64,000 nt of DNA from Acinetobacter qingfengensis (GCF_008693185.1 NZ_VXKN01000002.1:62001-126000); one strand, 5' to 3'; shown: positions 8,780 through 18,919, counted from the first letter of the stretch. The notes: a model not told the origin generated them from the sequence alone. Translations and numbers: made by a program.

Positions 8780-9883
8780 TCACAATACAGCAATTGGATA
8801 AGAACCTAATACACGCAATTCTTTTACATGTGGCCGGATTTCATTTAAGGCATTTGCCACATTTTCATCATCCACATGACCTTTTAGATCAATAAAAAAG
8901 ACATAAGCCCATTTTTCAGGCAATGCAGGGCGTGTTTCGATACTGGTCAATGTAATCTGATGTTTCGCAAATGGTGCCAAAATTTCCATCAAAGCACCTG
9001 CCCGATCATGCGCAGAAATCAATAAAGAGGTTTTATCATGTCCACTACGAGAAGATTTTTCCCGACCAATGACCAAAAAACGTGTGGTATTTGCCGGATT
9101 ATCTTCAATATTGGCATGCAAAATTTCCAGATCATAAAATTGTGCAGCCACATCACCTGCAATGGCCGCAGAATGCCATTCGTTACGAATCCGTCGTGCA
9201 GCTTCTGCATTCGAGCTTAATGGAACACGCTCTACACCGGGATAATGTGCATCTAGCCATTGGCGACATTGTGCCAAAGCCTGTTGATGTGCATAAATCT
9301 GTTTAATGCTGTCTTTTCGGGTGTTCGCAGAAATCAAAAACTGGTGATGAATAGGTAGTTCAACTTCGCCAATGACATGCAAATGCGATGCTCTGAAGCA
9401 ATCTAAAGTATGGTTAACTACGCCTTCGGATGAATTTTCAACAGGAACCACACCATAATGCGCAGATCCGGATTCTACTTCACGAAAAACTTCATCAATT
9501 GTAGTAATAGGTCGCATCACGGCATCCTGACCAAAATGTTTGATCACTGCCGCTTGGGTAAACGTACCTTGTGGACCTAAAAAAGCAATGGATTGTGGTG
9601 CTTCAAGTGCCAGACATGCCGACATAATTTCACGAAATAAACGGGCAATGGTTTGGTCAGATAATGGTCCTTGATTACGCTCCATTACTTTACGTAAAAC
9701 CTGTGCCTCACGTTCAGGACGATAAAAAACTGGATTTTCTTCCTGAGCAAACTTGGTTTTTGCAACAGCTTCTGCCAGTTTTGCTCTACGATTTAATAAA
9801 TTCTGAATTTGTTCATCAACGGTATCAATATCCTGACGAATTTTTTCTAAATCCAAAGTTATATCTTTGTCCTGCTGTTGCAT
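8780..9883 (-). CDS. pheA: Chorismate mutase / prephenate dehydratase (P-protein)
   Basis: About 367 residues in the usual order. An AroQ chorismate mutase covers residues about 10-95 (IRQDIDTVDEQIQNLLNRRA, with YRPEREAQVLR). The prephenate dehydratase follows (IAFLGPQGTFTQAA, YGVVPVENSSEGVVNHTLD, and the catalytic NPANTTRFLVIG). A C-terminal ACT domain contains the phenylalanine-binding LTSIETRP motif, so feedback inhibition by Phe is expected. It makes phenylpyruvate from chorismate. The ATG at 9883, preceded by GTGAGG, is better than the longer TTG frame starting at 9901. tyrA-aroA follows directly. Confidence 0.96.
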   Translation of the reverse strand: MQQQDKDITLDLEKIRQDIDTVDEQIQNLLNRRAKLAEAVAKTKFAQEENPVFYRPEREAQVLRKVMERNQGPLSDQTIARLFREIMSACLALEAPQSIAFLGPQGTFTQAAVIKHFGQDAVMRPITTIDEVFREVESGSAHYGVVPVENSSEGVVNHTLDCFRASHLHVIGEVELPIHHQFLISANTRKDSIKQIYAHQQALAQCRQWLDAHYPGVERVPLSSNAEAARRIRNEWHSAAIAGDVAAQFYDLEILHANIEDNPANTTRFLVIGREKSSRSGHDKTSLLISAHDRAGALMEILAPFAKHQITLTSIETRPALPEKWAYVFFIDLKGHVDDENVANALNEIRPHVKELRVLGSYPIAVL

Positions 9884-9999
9884 ATTGATTTGCCTCACCA
9901 ATTTTGCAAACAGTATAACAAGGCTCTTGGTTAAAATCTTGTATCAGATAATCTAGACTCTCAAATTTTGTGCAGAAATAAACCAATGCTTTAAGCAAA

Positions 10000-10052
10000 G
10001 GTAAAAAAATGCCCCAAATCAATACAAAACAAAGTTTCATTTGATTTGGGGC
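10000..10052 (-). terminator. Rho-independent terminator of sthA
   Basis: On the minus strand a perfect 12-bp stem (GCCCCAAATCAA with TTGATTTGGGGC) is followed by ATTTTTTT, just past the sthA stop at 10071. It separates sthA from pheA. Confidence 0.85.
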
Positions 10053-10070
10053 AGATCATCCACTATTTAT

Positions 10071-11492
10071 TTAAAATAATCGATTCATACCATTCAACGC
10101 TGCAACACGATACGCTTCTGCCATCGTTGGATAGTTAAATGTGGTTTCGGCAAAATATTTGATTGAATTATTCGGGCTTTGCATTACAGCTTGGCCAATG
10201 TGAATAATTTCTGATGCGTTATTACCAAAACAATGAATTCCTAATATTTCCAACGTTTCACGATGAAAAAGAATTTTTAGCATTCCAACCGTATCACCGG
10301 TAATTTGCGCACGTGCCAAATGACGGAAAAATGATTGTCCCACTTCATAAGGAATTTTTTCTTCCGTCAATTGCTGCTCAGTTTTACCAATTGATGAAAT
10401 CTCTGGAATAGTATAAATCCCGGTAGGAATATCAGTAACCGGTTTAACATTTTGCTCACCGACCATATTGGCTCCGGCACAACGTCCTTGGTCATACGCA
10501 GCAGAAGCCAGAGCCGGCCAACCAATAACGTCACCAGCAGCGTAAATATTATCAATTTCAGTTTGATATTTATCATTCACTGCCAATTGTCCGCGACTGT
10601 TGGGTTTCAAACCAACATTTTCCAGTCCTAAACCATCGGTATTACCTGAGCGTCCATTACACCAAAGAATTGCATCCGCTTTGATTTTTTTACCACTTTG
10701 TAAATGCAATACTACATGATCATCAAAAGTTTCCAAATGATCAATTTGTTCGTTATGGCGAATTAATACACCCAATTCACGCAGGTAATAAGATAAAGCA
10801 TCCGCAATTTCATCATCTAGATAACTTAATAATTTTGCCTGCGTATTAATTAAATCGACTTTATGGCCTACCCCTGTAAAAATAGAAGCATATTCACAAC
10901 CGATAACGCCTGCACCATAAATAATAATTTTCTGAATGGAAAAATCCAGATCCAGAATTTTATCTGAATCAAATACACGAGGATGTTTAAAATCTAATCC
11001 TGCCGGACGATATGGACGGCTACCTGTTGCAATAACAATCTGGTCACAAATCAGAGTTTCCTTAATACCTTCCTGACTAAATACATAAATTGTATTTTTA
11101 TCCTGAATATAAGCACGCCCATGGTATACATGTACTCTATTGCGATCATAAAAACGACTGTGGGTTTCGACCTGTTGCTGAATCACTTTATGTGCATTAC
11201 GCAAAGCTTCTTTCAACGTAAATTGCTTCCACTCTCCCAATTTTTGGAATAATGGATCACGTTGATAACGAATCATACTTGATACAGTCTGACGCAATGC
11301 TTTACTTGGAATCGTACCCACGTGTGCACTGTTACCACCTAACTGTTCACGCAACTCAACAATTGCAACTTTTTTCCCCGATTTCGCCAGCTTCATCGCT
11401 GCGCCTTCACCCGCAGGACCGGACCCCAAAACCACTGCATCATATTTAGCAAAATTAGTCGAGGTCAATTCTCGTTTACGTGCTGCTGGCAT
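10071..11492 (-). CDS. sthA: Soluble pyridine nucleotide transhydrogenase (Si-specific NAD(P)+ transhydrogenase)
   Basis: This is a flavoprotein disulfide-reductase fold of about 473 residues. It has the FAD Rossmann motif [16 protein letters not shown], the NAD motif [16 protein letters not shown], the second FAD strand [14 protein letters not shown] and a dimerisation domain ending [16 protein letters not shown]. SthA passes hydride between NADPH and NAD+ to balance cofactors. The active-site segment reads [16 protein letters not shown], so the cysteine usually present in SthA is replaced by serine. The ATG at 11492 has AGGAG at ideal spacing; the longer frame from 11522 is less likely. It has its own terminator. 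Confidence 0.93.
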   Translation of the reverse strand: MPAARKRELTSTNFAKYDAVVLGSGPAGEGAAMKLAKSGKKVAIVELREQLGGNSAHVGTIPSKALRQTVSSMIRYQRDPLFQKLGEWKQFTLKEALRNAHKVIQQQVETHSRFYDRNRVHVYHGRAYIQDKNTIYVFSQEGIKETLICDQIVIATGSRPYRPAGLDFKHPRVFDSDKILDLDFSIQKIIIYGAGVIGCEYASIFTGVGHKVDLINTQAKLLSYLDDEIADALSYYLRELGVLIRHNEQIDHLETFDDHVVLHLQSGKKIKADAILWCNGRSGNTDGLGLENVGLKPNSRGQLAVNDKYQTEIDNIYAAGDVIGWPALASAAYDQGRCAGANMVGEQNVKPVTDIPTGIYTIPEISSIGKTEQQLTEEKIPYEVGQSFFRHLARAQITGDTVGMLKILFHRETLEILGIHCFGNNASEIIHIGQAVMQSPNNSIKYFAETTFNYPTMAEAYRVAALNGMNRLF

Positions 11493-11699
11493 TCGACGCT
11501 CCTTTCTCACTCTTTTCATCATGATCTTTAATCTCGTTGAGCCACCTATTATGCCTGAAAATTGTTACAATCGCTGCCAAAAAGCTTTATTGTTTTTGTG
11601 ATATCAACATTTCTTAAATGAATAATAAGATTACAGTAATCCGCTACAAAATCTATTATAATGCAGCTTCATTTAAATTGTTTAACGACTCAGGATAGG

Positions 11700-12719
11700 A
11701 TGAATATGTCAATAAACCGTAAACCTGAACAGGGTGTCAAACTTCGTGGCGCAGAAAAAGTTGCCAGAATTCCTGTAAAAGTGATTCCTACGGTTGAAGT
11801 CCCTCGAAAGCCCGACTGGATTCGAGTCAAAATGACAGCGCCTGATGAAGTCCAAAGAATTAAAACCACACTTCGTGCGCAAAAATTACATACAGTATGT
11901 GAAGAAGCTGCTTGCCCAAATCTGCCTGAATGTTTTGGCGGAGGCACTGCAACGTTTATGATTATGGGTGACATTTGTACACGCCGTTGCCCATTTTGTG
12001 ATGTCGCACATGGTCGTCCAAATGCACTTGACCTTGAAGAACCCAAACACATGGCCGAAACTATTGCCAACTTGGGATTAAAATATGCAGTGATCACCTC
12101 AGTTGATCGTGACGATCTAAAGGATGGTGGTGCACAACATTTTGTAGATTGTATTAAAGAAGCGCGTGATTTAAGCCCCAATACCCTGCTGGAAATTCTA
12201 GTTCCTGATTTTCGTGGTCGTATGGACATTGCCCTGCGAATCATGACTGAATGTCCACCTGATGTTTTTAATCATAATATTGAAACTGTTCCACGTTTAT
12301 ATAAAGCAATGCGCCCGGGCTCTGATTACCAGCATTCTTTAAATTTGCTAAAAATGTTTAAAGAATATTGTCCTGATGTGCCAACCAAATGTGGTTTGAT
12401 GGTCGGAATCGGTGAAACTGAAGAAGAAGTGATTTCTTTACTTAACGACTTAAAAGCTCATGATGTGGATTATGTCACTATTGGACAATATCTACAGCCA
12501 TCAAAACAGCATGCACCAATTGATCGCTTTGTGACGCCAGAGGAATTTGAACGCTATGCTGAACACGGTCGTCATTTAGGTTTTAGAAATATCTGGTCTG
12601 CTCCAATGGTACGGTCAAGTTATTTTGCAGATCGTCAATATCATGGTGAGCCTGTTCCGGGCGTACGCCGTAAAGTTGCACCTGAAAAGAAAATTGCGAT
12701 TTTGGCTGTTGAAGCCTAA
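11700..12719 (+). CDS. lipA: Lipoyl synthase (radical SAM)
   Basis: About 339 residues with the N-terminal auxiliary-cluster motif [12 protein letters not shown], the radical-SAM cluster [10 protein letters not shown], and the typical C-terminal [10 protein letters not shown]. LipA inserts two sulfurs into octanoyl groups on lipoyl domains of 2-oxoacid dehydrogenases and GcvH. The ATG at 11700 has AGGA five bases upstream; ATG 11706 is an equally plausible alternative. An upstream in-frame ATG at 11661 overlaps a TATAAT-like -10 sequence, so it is probably promoter. A terminator follows. Confidence 0.96.
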   Translation: MNMSINRKPEQGVKLRGAEKVARIPVKVIPTVEVPRKPDWIRVKMTAPDEVQRIKTTLRAQKLHTVCEEAACPNLPECFGGGTATFMIMGDICTRRCPFCDVAHGRPNALDLEEPKHMAETIANLGLKYAVITSVDRDDLKDGGAQHFVDCIKEARDLSPNTLLEILVPDFRGRMDIALRIMTECPPDVFNHNIETVPRLYKAMRPGSDYQHSLNLLKMFKEYCPDVPTKCGLMVGIGETEEEVISLLNDLKAHDVDYVTIGQYLQPSKQHAPIDRFVTPEEFERYAEHGRHLGFRNIWSAPMVRSSYFADRQYHGEPVPGVRRKVAPEKKIAILAVEA

Positions 12720-12734
12720 ATTTTTTACATATAC

Positions 12735-12764
12735 AAAATGCCTATTTATTCATAGGCATTTTTT
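12735..12764. terminator. Bidirectional terminator between lipA and ygiD
   Basis: A perfect 11-bp stem (AAAATGCCTAT with ATAGGCATTTT) has T-runs on both sides, between two convergent genes. Confidence 0.85.
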
Positions 12765-12769
12765 GTTCT

Positions 12770-13624
12770 TTAAAATGCTTGTTGTAAAATGAACGAAGTC
12801 ATATTTAATGAGCCCATTGTGGTTCCTTCATTAAACAACAGCATTTCATCCTGATCTTCTTGTAACGCCAGACTATAAAGCATTGGATAATAATGGTCGG
12901 GCGTAGGAATGGCTAGTCTAAAGGCCTGCCCTTGCTTTTCCCAATTAATCAATGCCTCATGATCATGATTTAACCAATAGTTTTTTATTCTGCTGTCTGT
13001 TTCAATTGCCCAATCATATCCAAAGTTTTCTGCATGAGGATGATGCCGTGCCAGCATACGCAAATTATGAACGGTATTACCACTGGCAATAATCAAAACG
13101 CCTTTACGACGTAAAATTGTTAGTTCTTTTGCTAGGTCATAATGCTGTTGTGCTGATAAATCATAATCTATACTGAGTTGTACGACAGGAATATTTGCTT
13201 CAGGGAACATATTGACCAATATGCTCCATGTTCCATGATCCAGCCCCCAGCTTAAGTCTGGTTGTATTTTTCGTGAATGAATTGCAGCAATCGTGTTTGA
13301 TATTAGATCCCGATTACCCATTGCCGGATATTGCACATTAAATAAGGATTGTGGAAACCCACCAAAATCGTGAATTGTTGCTGGCTCAGGCATAGCTGTA
13401 ATAGCAGTACTACCCTGTGTTAACCAATGTGCTGAAATACAAAGAATAGCTGCAGGCTGTGGTTGTAAGTTTTGTCCCATTTTGCGCCATGTTTTAGCAA
13501 AAGATGTATCTTCAATTGCATTCATAGGAGAACCATGTCCAGCAAAAATTACAGGCATCACTACACTATCTGGCAAATGCTTTGACCAACCTGATAGATC
13601 TTTTAATGTATTTAAATTTTGCAT
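12770..13624 (-). CDS. ygiD: 4,5-DOPA-extradiol-dioxygenase family protein
   Basis: This 284-residue protein is of the LigB/DODA fold: the metal-site IFAGHGSPMNAIED near the N terminus, CISAHWLTQGS, WGLDHGTWSIL and the late IIASGNTVHNLR. YgiD-type enzymes open catechol-type rings such as L-DOPA; the natural bacterial substrate is uncertain. GGAGATAA precedes the ATG. It stands alone between lipA and the DAHP synthase gene, so context does not reveal a pathway. Confidence 0.88.
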   Translation of the reverse strand: MQNLNTLKDLSGWSKHLPDSVVMPVIFAGHGSPMNAIEDTSFAKTWRKMGQNLQPQPAAILCISAHWLTQGSTAITAMPEPATIHDFGGFPQSLFNVQYPAMGNRDLISNTIAAIHSRKIQPDLSWGLDHGTWSILVNMFPEANIPVVQLSIDYDLSAQQHYDLAKELTILRRKGVLIIASGNTVHNLRMLARHHPHAENFGYDWAIETDSRIKNYWLNHDHEALINWEKQGQAFRLAIPTPDHYYPMLYSLALQEDQDEMLLFNEGTTMGSLNMTSFILQQAF

Positions 13625-13794
13625 TATTTATCTCCAATGACTTAAGGAGATTATGAGATGATGATTTATATAATAAAAGCTTGATTTTCCCAACGTATCG
13701 TTGCAAAAATAAAATAATAAGTAAAAGTTTTTATCAATGAATGGTTTTTGAAAAGTTACTTGATCAAAAACCATGACTTGATTTTTATTACAGC

Positions 13795-14889
13795 TTAGGC
13801 AATTTCCGCCAATTTTTTTTGCTGCTGTGTCTGAGCAATTTTTTGTGATAATTGCTGCAAGACAACTTGTGTTTTCTCCCATCCTAAACAGCCATCGGTA
13901 ATTGAGCAACCATAAGCCAAGGGTCGCTGTGAAATAGACTGCTTACCATGTACTAAATGACTTTCCAACATTACACCTTTAACTTGAGTGTGTTCAAGCT
14001 CATCAGCAATTGTTGCCAAAACTTGCGGTTGTAAATCAGGATTTTTATGGCTATTACCATGACTACAATCAACAATAATGGCTGGATTCATGGCTTTTTT
14101 CTGACAAGACTGTTTTACGGCTGCTACAGACTTGGCATCATAATTTGTTGTTGTCTGGCTTCCACGCAAGATAATTTGCAGACTATCGTTACCTGAACTA
14201 TGTAACATTGCAGGCATACCCTGATCACTTAAACCTAAAAATTGATGTGGCTGACTCGCTGATGCAATTGCATCTAATGCAATATTCACATTACCATCAG
14301 TGCCATTCTTAAATCCTATTGAATATGGCAAAGCACTGGAGATTTCACGGTGAATTTGTGATTCACTGGTTCTTGCTCCAATCGCCCCCCAACTATAGAT
14401 ATCTGAAAAATAATGACTTAACATTGGATTTAAAACTTCTGTTGCTAAAGCAAGATTTAATTCGCTCAGCTGCAATAAAAGTTCTCGACTTTGCAATAAC
14501 CCCTGTGCCATTAAATTTTGATCAGAAATTTCTGGTTGTTGTTCTAATAAGGGATCATAAACAAATCCTTTCCACCCCACTGTACTACGAGGTTTTTCCA
14601 GATATGCCCGCATAACTATTTTTAAGGTATCTTTATGTGCTAAAGCAAATTGCTGTAATTTTTGTGCATATTCCAAAACTGCAATTGGATCATGAATAGA
14701 ACAAGGCCCAACTATCACCAAAAATCTATGATCAGACCCATTGAGAATATTTTTTATGTCTTGACGATGTTTTGCAATCTGTTGTTGTTGAATCCGTCCT
14801 AATGGTAAAATCTGTTTTAATTGTGCAGGACTGACCAATAAATGCTGTGTAACAGAAGTATTTGTTACTGTTGATTTAATTTGTGACAT
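13795..14889 (-). CDS. 3-deoxy-7-phosphoheptulonate synthase (class I DAHP synthase), attenuator-controlled isozyme
   Basis: This 364-residue class-I DAHP synthase condenses PEP and erythrose-4-phosphate, the first step of the shikimate pathway. Family motifs are clear: VGPCSIHDP, EKPRSTVGWKG, SWGAIGARTSESQ, GFKNGTDG, VDCSHGNSHKN and the C-terminal CSITDGCLGW, covering the catalytic Lys, metal His, Glu and Asp positions. It is more divergent than the second copy at 48362-49453. GAGAGA precedes the ATG. Upstream (15005-15123) lie a leader peptide and hairpins typical of amino-acid attenuation, so expression should respond to charged aromatic tRNAs. Which amino acid inhibits the enzyme cannot be read. 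Confidence 0.95.
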   Translation of the reverse strand: MSQIKSTVTNTSVTQHLLVSPAQLKQILPLGRIQQQQIAKHRQDIKNILNGSDHRFLVIVGPCSIHDPIAVLEYAQKLQQFALAHKDTLKIVMRAYLEKPRSTVGWKGFVYDPLLEQQPEISDQNLMAQGLLQSRELLLQLSELNLALATEVLNPMLSHYFSDIYSWGAIGARTSESQIHREISSALPYSIGFKNGTDGNVNIALDAIASASQPHQFLGLSDQGMPAMLHSSGNDSLQIILRGSQTTTNYDAKSVAAVKQSCQKKAMNPAIIVDCSHGNSHKNPDLQPQVLATIADELEHTQVKGVMLESHLVHGKQSISQRPLAYGCSITDGCLGWEKTQVVLQQLSQKIAQTQQQKKLAEIA

Positions 14890-15004
14890 GATAAATTTCT
14901 CTCAATCAATGGTGTTAAATGTTTTGATAATCGGATCTGCTGCCAAAATTGATAAAATCGAGCCAGATAAAAATAAGATTGATACATTTTCATACTCCAT
15001 AAAT

Positions 15005-15067
15005 AAAAAAACCTGACCGGGGTTGCCGATCAGGTATATAACTGGTTGGGCAACCTATTTTGCCCAA
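15005..15067 (-). promoter_or_regulatory. Transcription attenuator upstream of DAHP synthase
   Basis: Read on the minus strand, four ordered segments can pair two ways. Segment 1 (15067-15060, TTGGGCAA) pairs perfectly with segment 2 (15053-15046, TTGCCCAA). Segment 2 (GGTTGCC, 15055-15049) can instead pair with segment 3 (GGCAACC, 15027-15021). Segment 3 (CCTGATCGG, from 15034) pairs with segment 4 (CCGGTCAGG, ending 15012), followed by seven T residues (15011-15005), forming a terminator. This is the classic protector/antiterminator/terminator set of amino-acid attenuation, with the aromatic leader peptide immediately upstream. Confidence 0.85.
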
Positions 15068-15081
15068 ACGCATTCAGGCAA

Positions 15082-15123
15082 TTATCTAAACTGCCAAAAA
15101 TAATAAAATGCGCTGTTGATCAT
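15082..15123 (-). CDS. Aromatic leader peptide of the DAHP synthase attenuator
   Basis: This short frame encodes MINSAFYYFWQFR, with three Phe, two Tyr and one Trp among thirteen residues. An in-frame ATG at 15138 would add MLKQP at the front. Its stop lies 15 nt before segment 1 of the attenuator. A ribosome stalled at the Phe/Tyr/Trp codons would disturb the 1:2 hairpin and favour antitermination, as in E. coli pheL and trpL. No strong Shine-Dalgarno is visible for either start. The sequence is direct; the regulatory role is inferred from the architecture. Confidence 0.8.
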   Translation of the reverse strand: MINSAFYYFWQFR

Positions 15124-15209
15124 AGGTTGCTTTAACATATTTTTCAAAATATCTTGATGATGTCAGTTACCATACTGTTTAAAGAGCTATTTGACAAGTT
15201 TTTTCTTAT

Positions 15210-15238
15210 AAAAAAGCAGCACAATGGCTGCTTTTTTT
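15210..15238 (-). terminator. Terminator of lysS
   Basis: A GCAGC/GCTGC stem flanked by A and T runs (AAAAAAGCAGC with GCTGCTTTTTT) starts 13 bp past the lysS stop. Confidence 0.8.
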
Positions 15239-15250
15239 AAAGAATTCAGT

Positions 15251-16780
15251 TTATGCATCTTTACGGCGCATATGTGGAAATAACAGAACATCACGAATAC
15301 TTGGTGCATTAGCAAATAACATCACCAAACGGTCAATACCAATGCCTTCACCTGCTGTTGGTGGTAGACCATATTCCAGCGCCTCAATAAAGTCTGCATC
15401 ATAGTGCATTGCTTCATCATCACCAGCATCTTTTTCTGCAACTTGTGCCTGAAAACGCTCTGCCTGATCAATTGGATCATTTAACTCAGAGAAACCATTT
15501 GCCAATTCACGACCACCAATAAAAAATTCAAATCGGTCGGTAATGTGTGGATTATCATCATTACGGCGAGCCAATGGTGAAGTTTCCGCAGGATATTCTG
15601 TAATAAATGTGGGTTGACGTAGTTTGGTTTCGACTGTTTCTTCAAATACGATGGTTTGCAATTTACCCAAACCAAATCCTGATTTAACTTCTTCTTTCAA
15701 CGTTTCACGAATAAATTTTGCCAAAAATTCACGATCGGCAACATTCTCAGCAGTAAATTGTGGATTATGTTCAAGAATTGCATTAAACATGGAGATTTTT
15801 TTGAATGGTCCTTTAAAGCTATAAATTTCTTCACCATAAGGTACATCTGTTGAACCTAAGATATCTAATGCCAGTTTTTCCAACATATTTTCAGTCAACT
15901 GCATTAAATCTTTATAGTCAGCATAAGCCTGATAGAATTCAATCATGGTGAATTCTGGATTATGTCGTGTTGACACTCCTTCGTTACGGAAATTACGGTT
16001 AATTTCAAATACACGTTCAAAACCACCAACAACTAGACGTTTTAAATACAGTTCCGGTGCAATACGCAAATATAAATCCATATCTAAAGCATTATGGTGT
16101 GTAACAAATGGTTTAGCTGATGCACCACCGGGAATGACATGCATCATTGGTGTTTCAACTTCCATAAAGCGTTGATTGCTTAAATAGGCACGAATGCCTG
16201 CAACAACCTGCGCACGGATTTCAAAAGTTTTACGCGTTTCTTCATTAACGATCAAATCCAGATAACGCTTACGATATTTTGCTTCAGTATCGCTTAAACC
16301 ATGAAATTTATCAGGTAGTGGACGTAACGATTTAGTCAATAATTCAAATGCTTCTAGATGAACATATAAGTCACCTTTACCAGAACGGCCGATGTAACCT
16401 TCTGCAGCAACGATATCACCCAGATCAAGCGCTTTAATGGATTCCAGTGTATCTTTTGGCAATCCTTTACGATCTACGTAAAGTTGAATTCTTCCAGTCA
16501 TATCCTGTAATACAATAAATGAACCACGATTTAACATGACACGACCAGCAACTTTTACCTGAACATGCGGTTCAGCTTCAATAGTTGTCTTATCTTTCTC
16601 GTGGAATTGCTGCTGTAAATCTGCTGCATAATGTTCACGTTTAAATGTATTTGGCCAAGGACTCTTACCTGATTGCTTGGCGACATCCTGAATATGTTTG
16701 AGCTTGGCATGACGCTGTGCAATTAAATCGTTTTCGGAAATTTGTTGTTCAGAAGTCGATTGAGCGTTGTTTTGCGTCAT
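15251..16780 (-). CDS. lysS: Lysyl-tRNA synthetase, class II
   Basis: This 509-residue protein has an N-terminal OB-fold anticodon domain ([19 protein letters not shown]) and a class II catalytic core: motif 1 around [21 protein letters not shown], motif 2 [20 protein letters not shown], and motif 3 [21 protein letters not shown]. It charges tRNA-Lys. Length and motifs are normal. It lies downstream of dusB in the same direction with a 127-bp gap, and a hairpin terminator follows. Confidence 0.97.
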   Translation of the reverse strand: MTQNNAQSTSEQQISENDLIAQRHAKLKHIQDVAKQSGKSPWPNTFKREHYAADLQQQFHEKDKTTIEAEPHVQVKVAGRVMLNRGSFIVLQDMTGRIQLYVDRKGLPKDTLESIKALDLGDIVAAEGYIGRSGKGDLYVHLEAFELLTKSLRPLPDKFHGLSDTEAKYRKRYLDLIVNEETRKTFEIRAQVVAGIRAYLSNQRFMEVETPMMHVIPGGASAKPFVTHHNALDMDLYLRIAPELYLKRLVVGGFERVFEINRNFRNEGVSTRHNPEFTMIEFYQAYADYKDLMQLTENMLEKLALDILGSTDVPYGEEIYSFKGPFKKISMFNAILEHNPQFTAENVADREFLAKFIRETLKEEVKSGFGLGKLQTIVFEETVETKLRQPTFITEYPAETSPLARRNDDNPHITDRFEFFIGGRELANGFSELNDPIDQAERFQAQVAEKDAGDDEAMHYDADFIEALEYGLPPTAGEGIGIDRLVMLFANAPSIRDVLLFPHMRRKDA

Positions 16781-16907
16781 TCTAAGCCTCGAAATAATCT
16801 GTTAAAAAAGAAGTAGCATAGCATAGCAGATTTCCAGTCCAAGTGTAGGATACAAGAACTGAAAAGTTTTATTATCTGAGTGCAATTTTTTCAATGAGAT
16901 AATACAT

Positions 16908-17978
16908 TTAGCGATTGAGCAAATCGACAGACTCAATTTGCACATCTGCCATATTTTCACCATGAACCAATAATTCATCAAAATACTGTTCAACAAGCTT
17001 GGCTTGTTCAGCCGTATTCTCAACTCGATACATATTTTGACGGAATTCGTTACTACACCTTAAACCTTTGGTGTACCAAGCGATATGCTTACGCGCGATA
17101 CGACAACCTGAATACTCACCATAAAATGTATAAAGCTCTGTCAAATGTCTAAGTAACACGTGCTTAATTTCATTGATTTGCGGTGCAGCTAAGTATTCAC
17201 CTGTATCCAGATAATGCTGAATTTCCCGAAAAATCCATGGCCGCCCCTGTGCCGCACGTCCAATCATAATTGCATCTGCACCAGTATATTTCAGCACCAT
17301 TCTGGCTTTTTCTGGATGATCAATATCCCCATTGGCAATTACCGGAATGCTGATTTCTTGCTTGACCTGTTTAATCAAATCATAACGAGCCATATTTAAA
17401 TACATATCTTCACGAGTGCGTCCATGTAAAGCCAGCGCAGCAATGCCAGCCTGCTCCGCACATTTTGCAACACGTAAAATATTTTCTTCACCATTTTTAA
17501 AGCCTAAACGGGTTTTAAGTGTTACGGGAACATTTACTGCATTGACAACAGCATCCAGAATTCGGGCAACCAATTCTTCATCTTGCAACAATGCAGAACC
17601 AGCCAATTTATTACAAACTTTTTTTGCTGGGCATCCCATATTGATATCAACAATTTGTGCGCCATTAGCAACTTGATATCTTGCAGCTTCAGCCAGTTGT
17701 TCAGGATCAGAACCCGCAATTTGTGCAGAAATTGGGGCAATTTCTCCATCAAAATTGGCACGATATAAACTTTTTTTACTCATTCTTAAAGTTTTATCTG
17801 CGGTCATCATTTCACTCACTGCATGTCCTGCACCGAAATGTTTGCATAATGTTCTGAAGGGCCTATCTGTGACACCAGCCATCGGTGCAACCCAAATTTG
17901 ATTACGCTTTGATTTATCAAACAAATCTTCAATTACTTTGTTTTTACTCAATGTTTTAGTTCCCAAACACTCAACCAT
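16908..17978 (-). CDS. dusB: tRNA-dihydrouridine synthase (DusB type)
   Basis: An FMN-dependent TIM-barrel reductase of about 356 residues. It has WVAPMAGVTDRPFRTLC, the catalytic-cysteine segment NMGCPAKKVCNKLAGSALL, LALHGRTREDMY, IANGDIDHPEKA and AIMIGRAAQGRPWIF, which together fit the DusB branch. It reduces specific uridines in the tRNA D-loop. The N terminus carries about 30 residues more than usual before the barrel; the start is uncertain (GTG at 18014, ATG at 17978, or a later codon), and no good Shine-Dalgarno decides it. No fis gene follows, unlike in enterobacteria. Confidence 0.9.
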   Translation of the reverse strand: MVECLGTKTLSKNKVIEDLFDKSKRNQIWVAPMAGVTDRPFRTLCKHFGAGHAVSEMMTADKTLRMSKKSLYRANFDGEIAPISAQIAGSDPEQLAEAARYQVANGAQIVDINMGCPAKKVCNKLAGSALLQDEELVARILDAVVNAVNVPVTLKTRLGFKNGEENILRVAKCAEQAGIAALALHGRTREDMYLNMARYDLIKQVKQEISIPVIANGDIDHPEKARMVLKYTGADAIMIGRAAQGRPWIFREIQHYLDTGEYLAAPQINEIKHVLLRHLTELYTFYGEYSGCRIARKHIAWYTKGLRCSNEFRQNMYRVENTAEQAKLVEQYFDELLVHGENMADVQIESVDLLNR

Positions 17979-18163
17979 TTGCCAAAATTTCTTTATTACC
18001 CTATTTAAGTACACAAAAAATTCTGAGTCATTGGGTTCATTTTACAATAATATTGACGTTTTGATTGAGATTAAAAATTTTAGTTTAGCAACAATATAAA
18101 TTAGCAAAAAATTTTATTTATCAAAAATATAAATCTACTTTCTCAAAAATGAAAATCTACTTA

Positions 18164-18184
18164 TTTGATATATAATATATTCTA
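18164..18184. promoter_or_regulatory. Candidate GntR operator upstream of gntR
   Basis: This 21-bp site, starting TTTGATATATAATATATTC, matches 17 of 21 positions of a site at 24352-24372 in front of the first gene of the neighbouring operon. It sits 64 bp before the regulator start. Low complexity weakens the match, but the placement fits autoregulation. Confidence 0.5.
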
Positions 18185-18247
18185 CTCTAGAGCTATTAAA
18201 ATTTTATGCGTATACTTGGGTGATATTCATTTCTCATCTTTTCTGAT

Positions 18248-18919
18248 ATGTCATCCGAAAAAAATTTTGAAGTTATTAATAAAGGTAATTTAAGCGATAG
18301 TGTTTATGAAGCCTTACGTCTGGCACTAATCGATGGACAATATGAACCTGGTGATCGCCTGCGTCCAACTCAGATTGCCAAGGCCATGGGGGTTTCAATC
18401 ACGCCAGTCAGGGAAGCAATTTTTCGTCTGGTCAGTGATCAGGCGTTACAAATTAAAGCGGCTACTTCTATTTATGTGCCTGTACTAACACATGAACAAT
18501 TACAGGAAATTCAGCGTATCCGTTTTTTACTGGAAGGTGAAGCAGCTGCTTTAGCTGCACTTAAAATTAACCCACAACAACTTGAAGCACTGGAAGATAT
18601 TCAGAATCAATTTCAAAAAATTGTACCCGTAGATTCAAAAAAAGCTGCTGAACTGAATAAACTTTTCCATTTTGGCGTTATTCGTGCTGCAAACAGTCCT
18701 TTGATTTCCAAAACACTGGAAAATATGTGGATTATGATGGGGCCTATTCTACGCAGTTTTCATGTCAATACACCGCGTAAAGAATTAGAAAGTGACCAAC
18801 ATTATCATTTTTATGTACTTGATGCGTTGCGTAAGGGTGATGCAGATGCAGCACGAAAAGCCATGCAAAATGATATTGAATGGGGTAAAACCATGCTGAA
18901 CTGGACTGCTGACATTTAA
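18248..18919 (+). CDS. GntR-family transcriptional regulator, FadR/FCD subfamily
   Basis: A 223-residue regulator. Its N-terminal winged helix (residues about 13-80) includes SVYEALRLALIDGQYEPGDR and MGVSITPVREAIFRL. The all-helical FCD ligand domain (about 90-215) has the conserved metal/ligand residues in FHFGVIRAANSP and DQHYHFYVLDALRKGD. FCD regulators usually repress sugar-acid or organic-acid operons and release DNA on binding a pathway metabolite. It converges with the SDR-transporter-transketolase operon to its right, and a shared operator-like motif links them. No clear Shine-Dalgarno precedes the ATG. Confidence 0.9.
   Translation: MSSEKNFEVINKGNLSDSVYEALRLALIDGQYEPGDRLRPTQIAKAMGVSITPVREAIFRLVSDQALQIKAATSIYVPVLTHEQLQEIQRIRFLLEGEAAALAALKINPQQLEALEDIQNQFQKIVPVDSKKAAELNKLFHFGVIRAANSPLISKTLENMWIMMGPILRSFHVNTPRKELESDQHYHFYVLDALRKGDADAARKAMQNDIEWGKTMLNWTADI

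Noticed and set aside
11690..12244. 184-codon open frame antisense to lipA
   Set aside because: Shadow of the lipA reading frame; composition is Ser/Arg-rich without any family pattern.
13628..13909. 93-codon frame overlapping the 3' end of the DAHP synthase gene
   Set aside because: No Shine-Dalgarno, random-looking composition, and it overlaps an established gene on the same strand.
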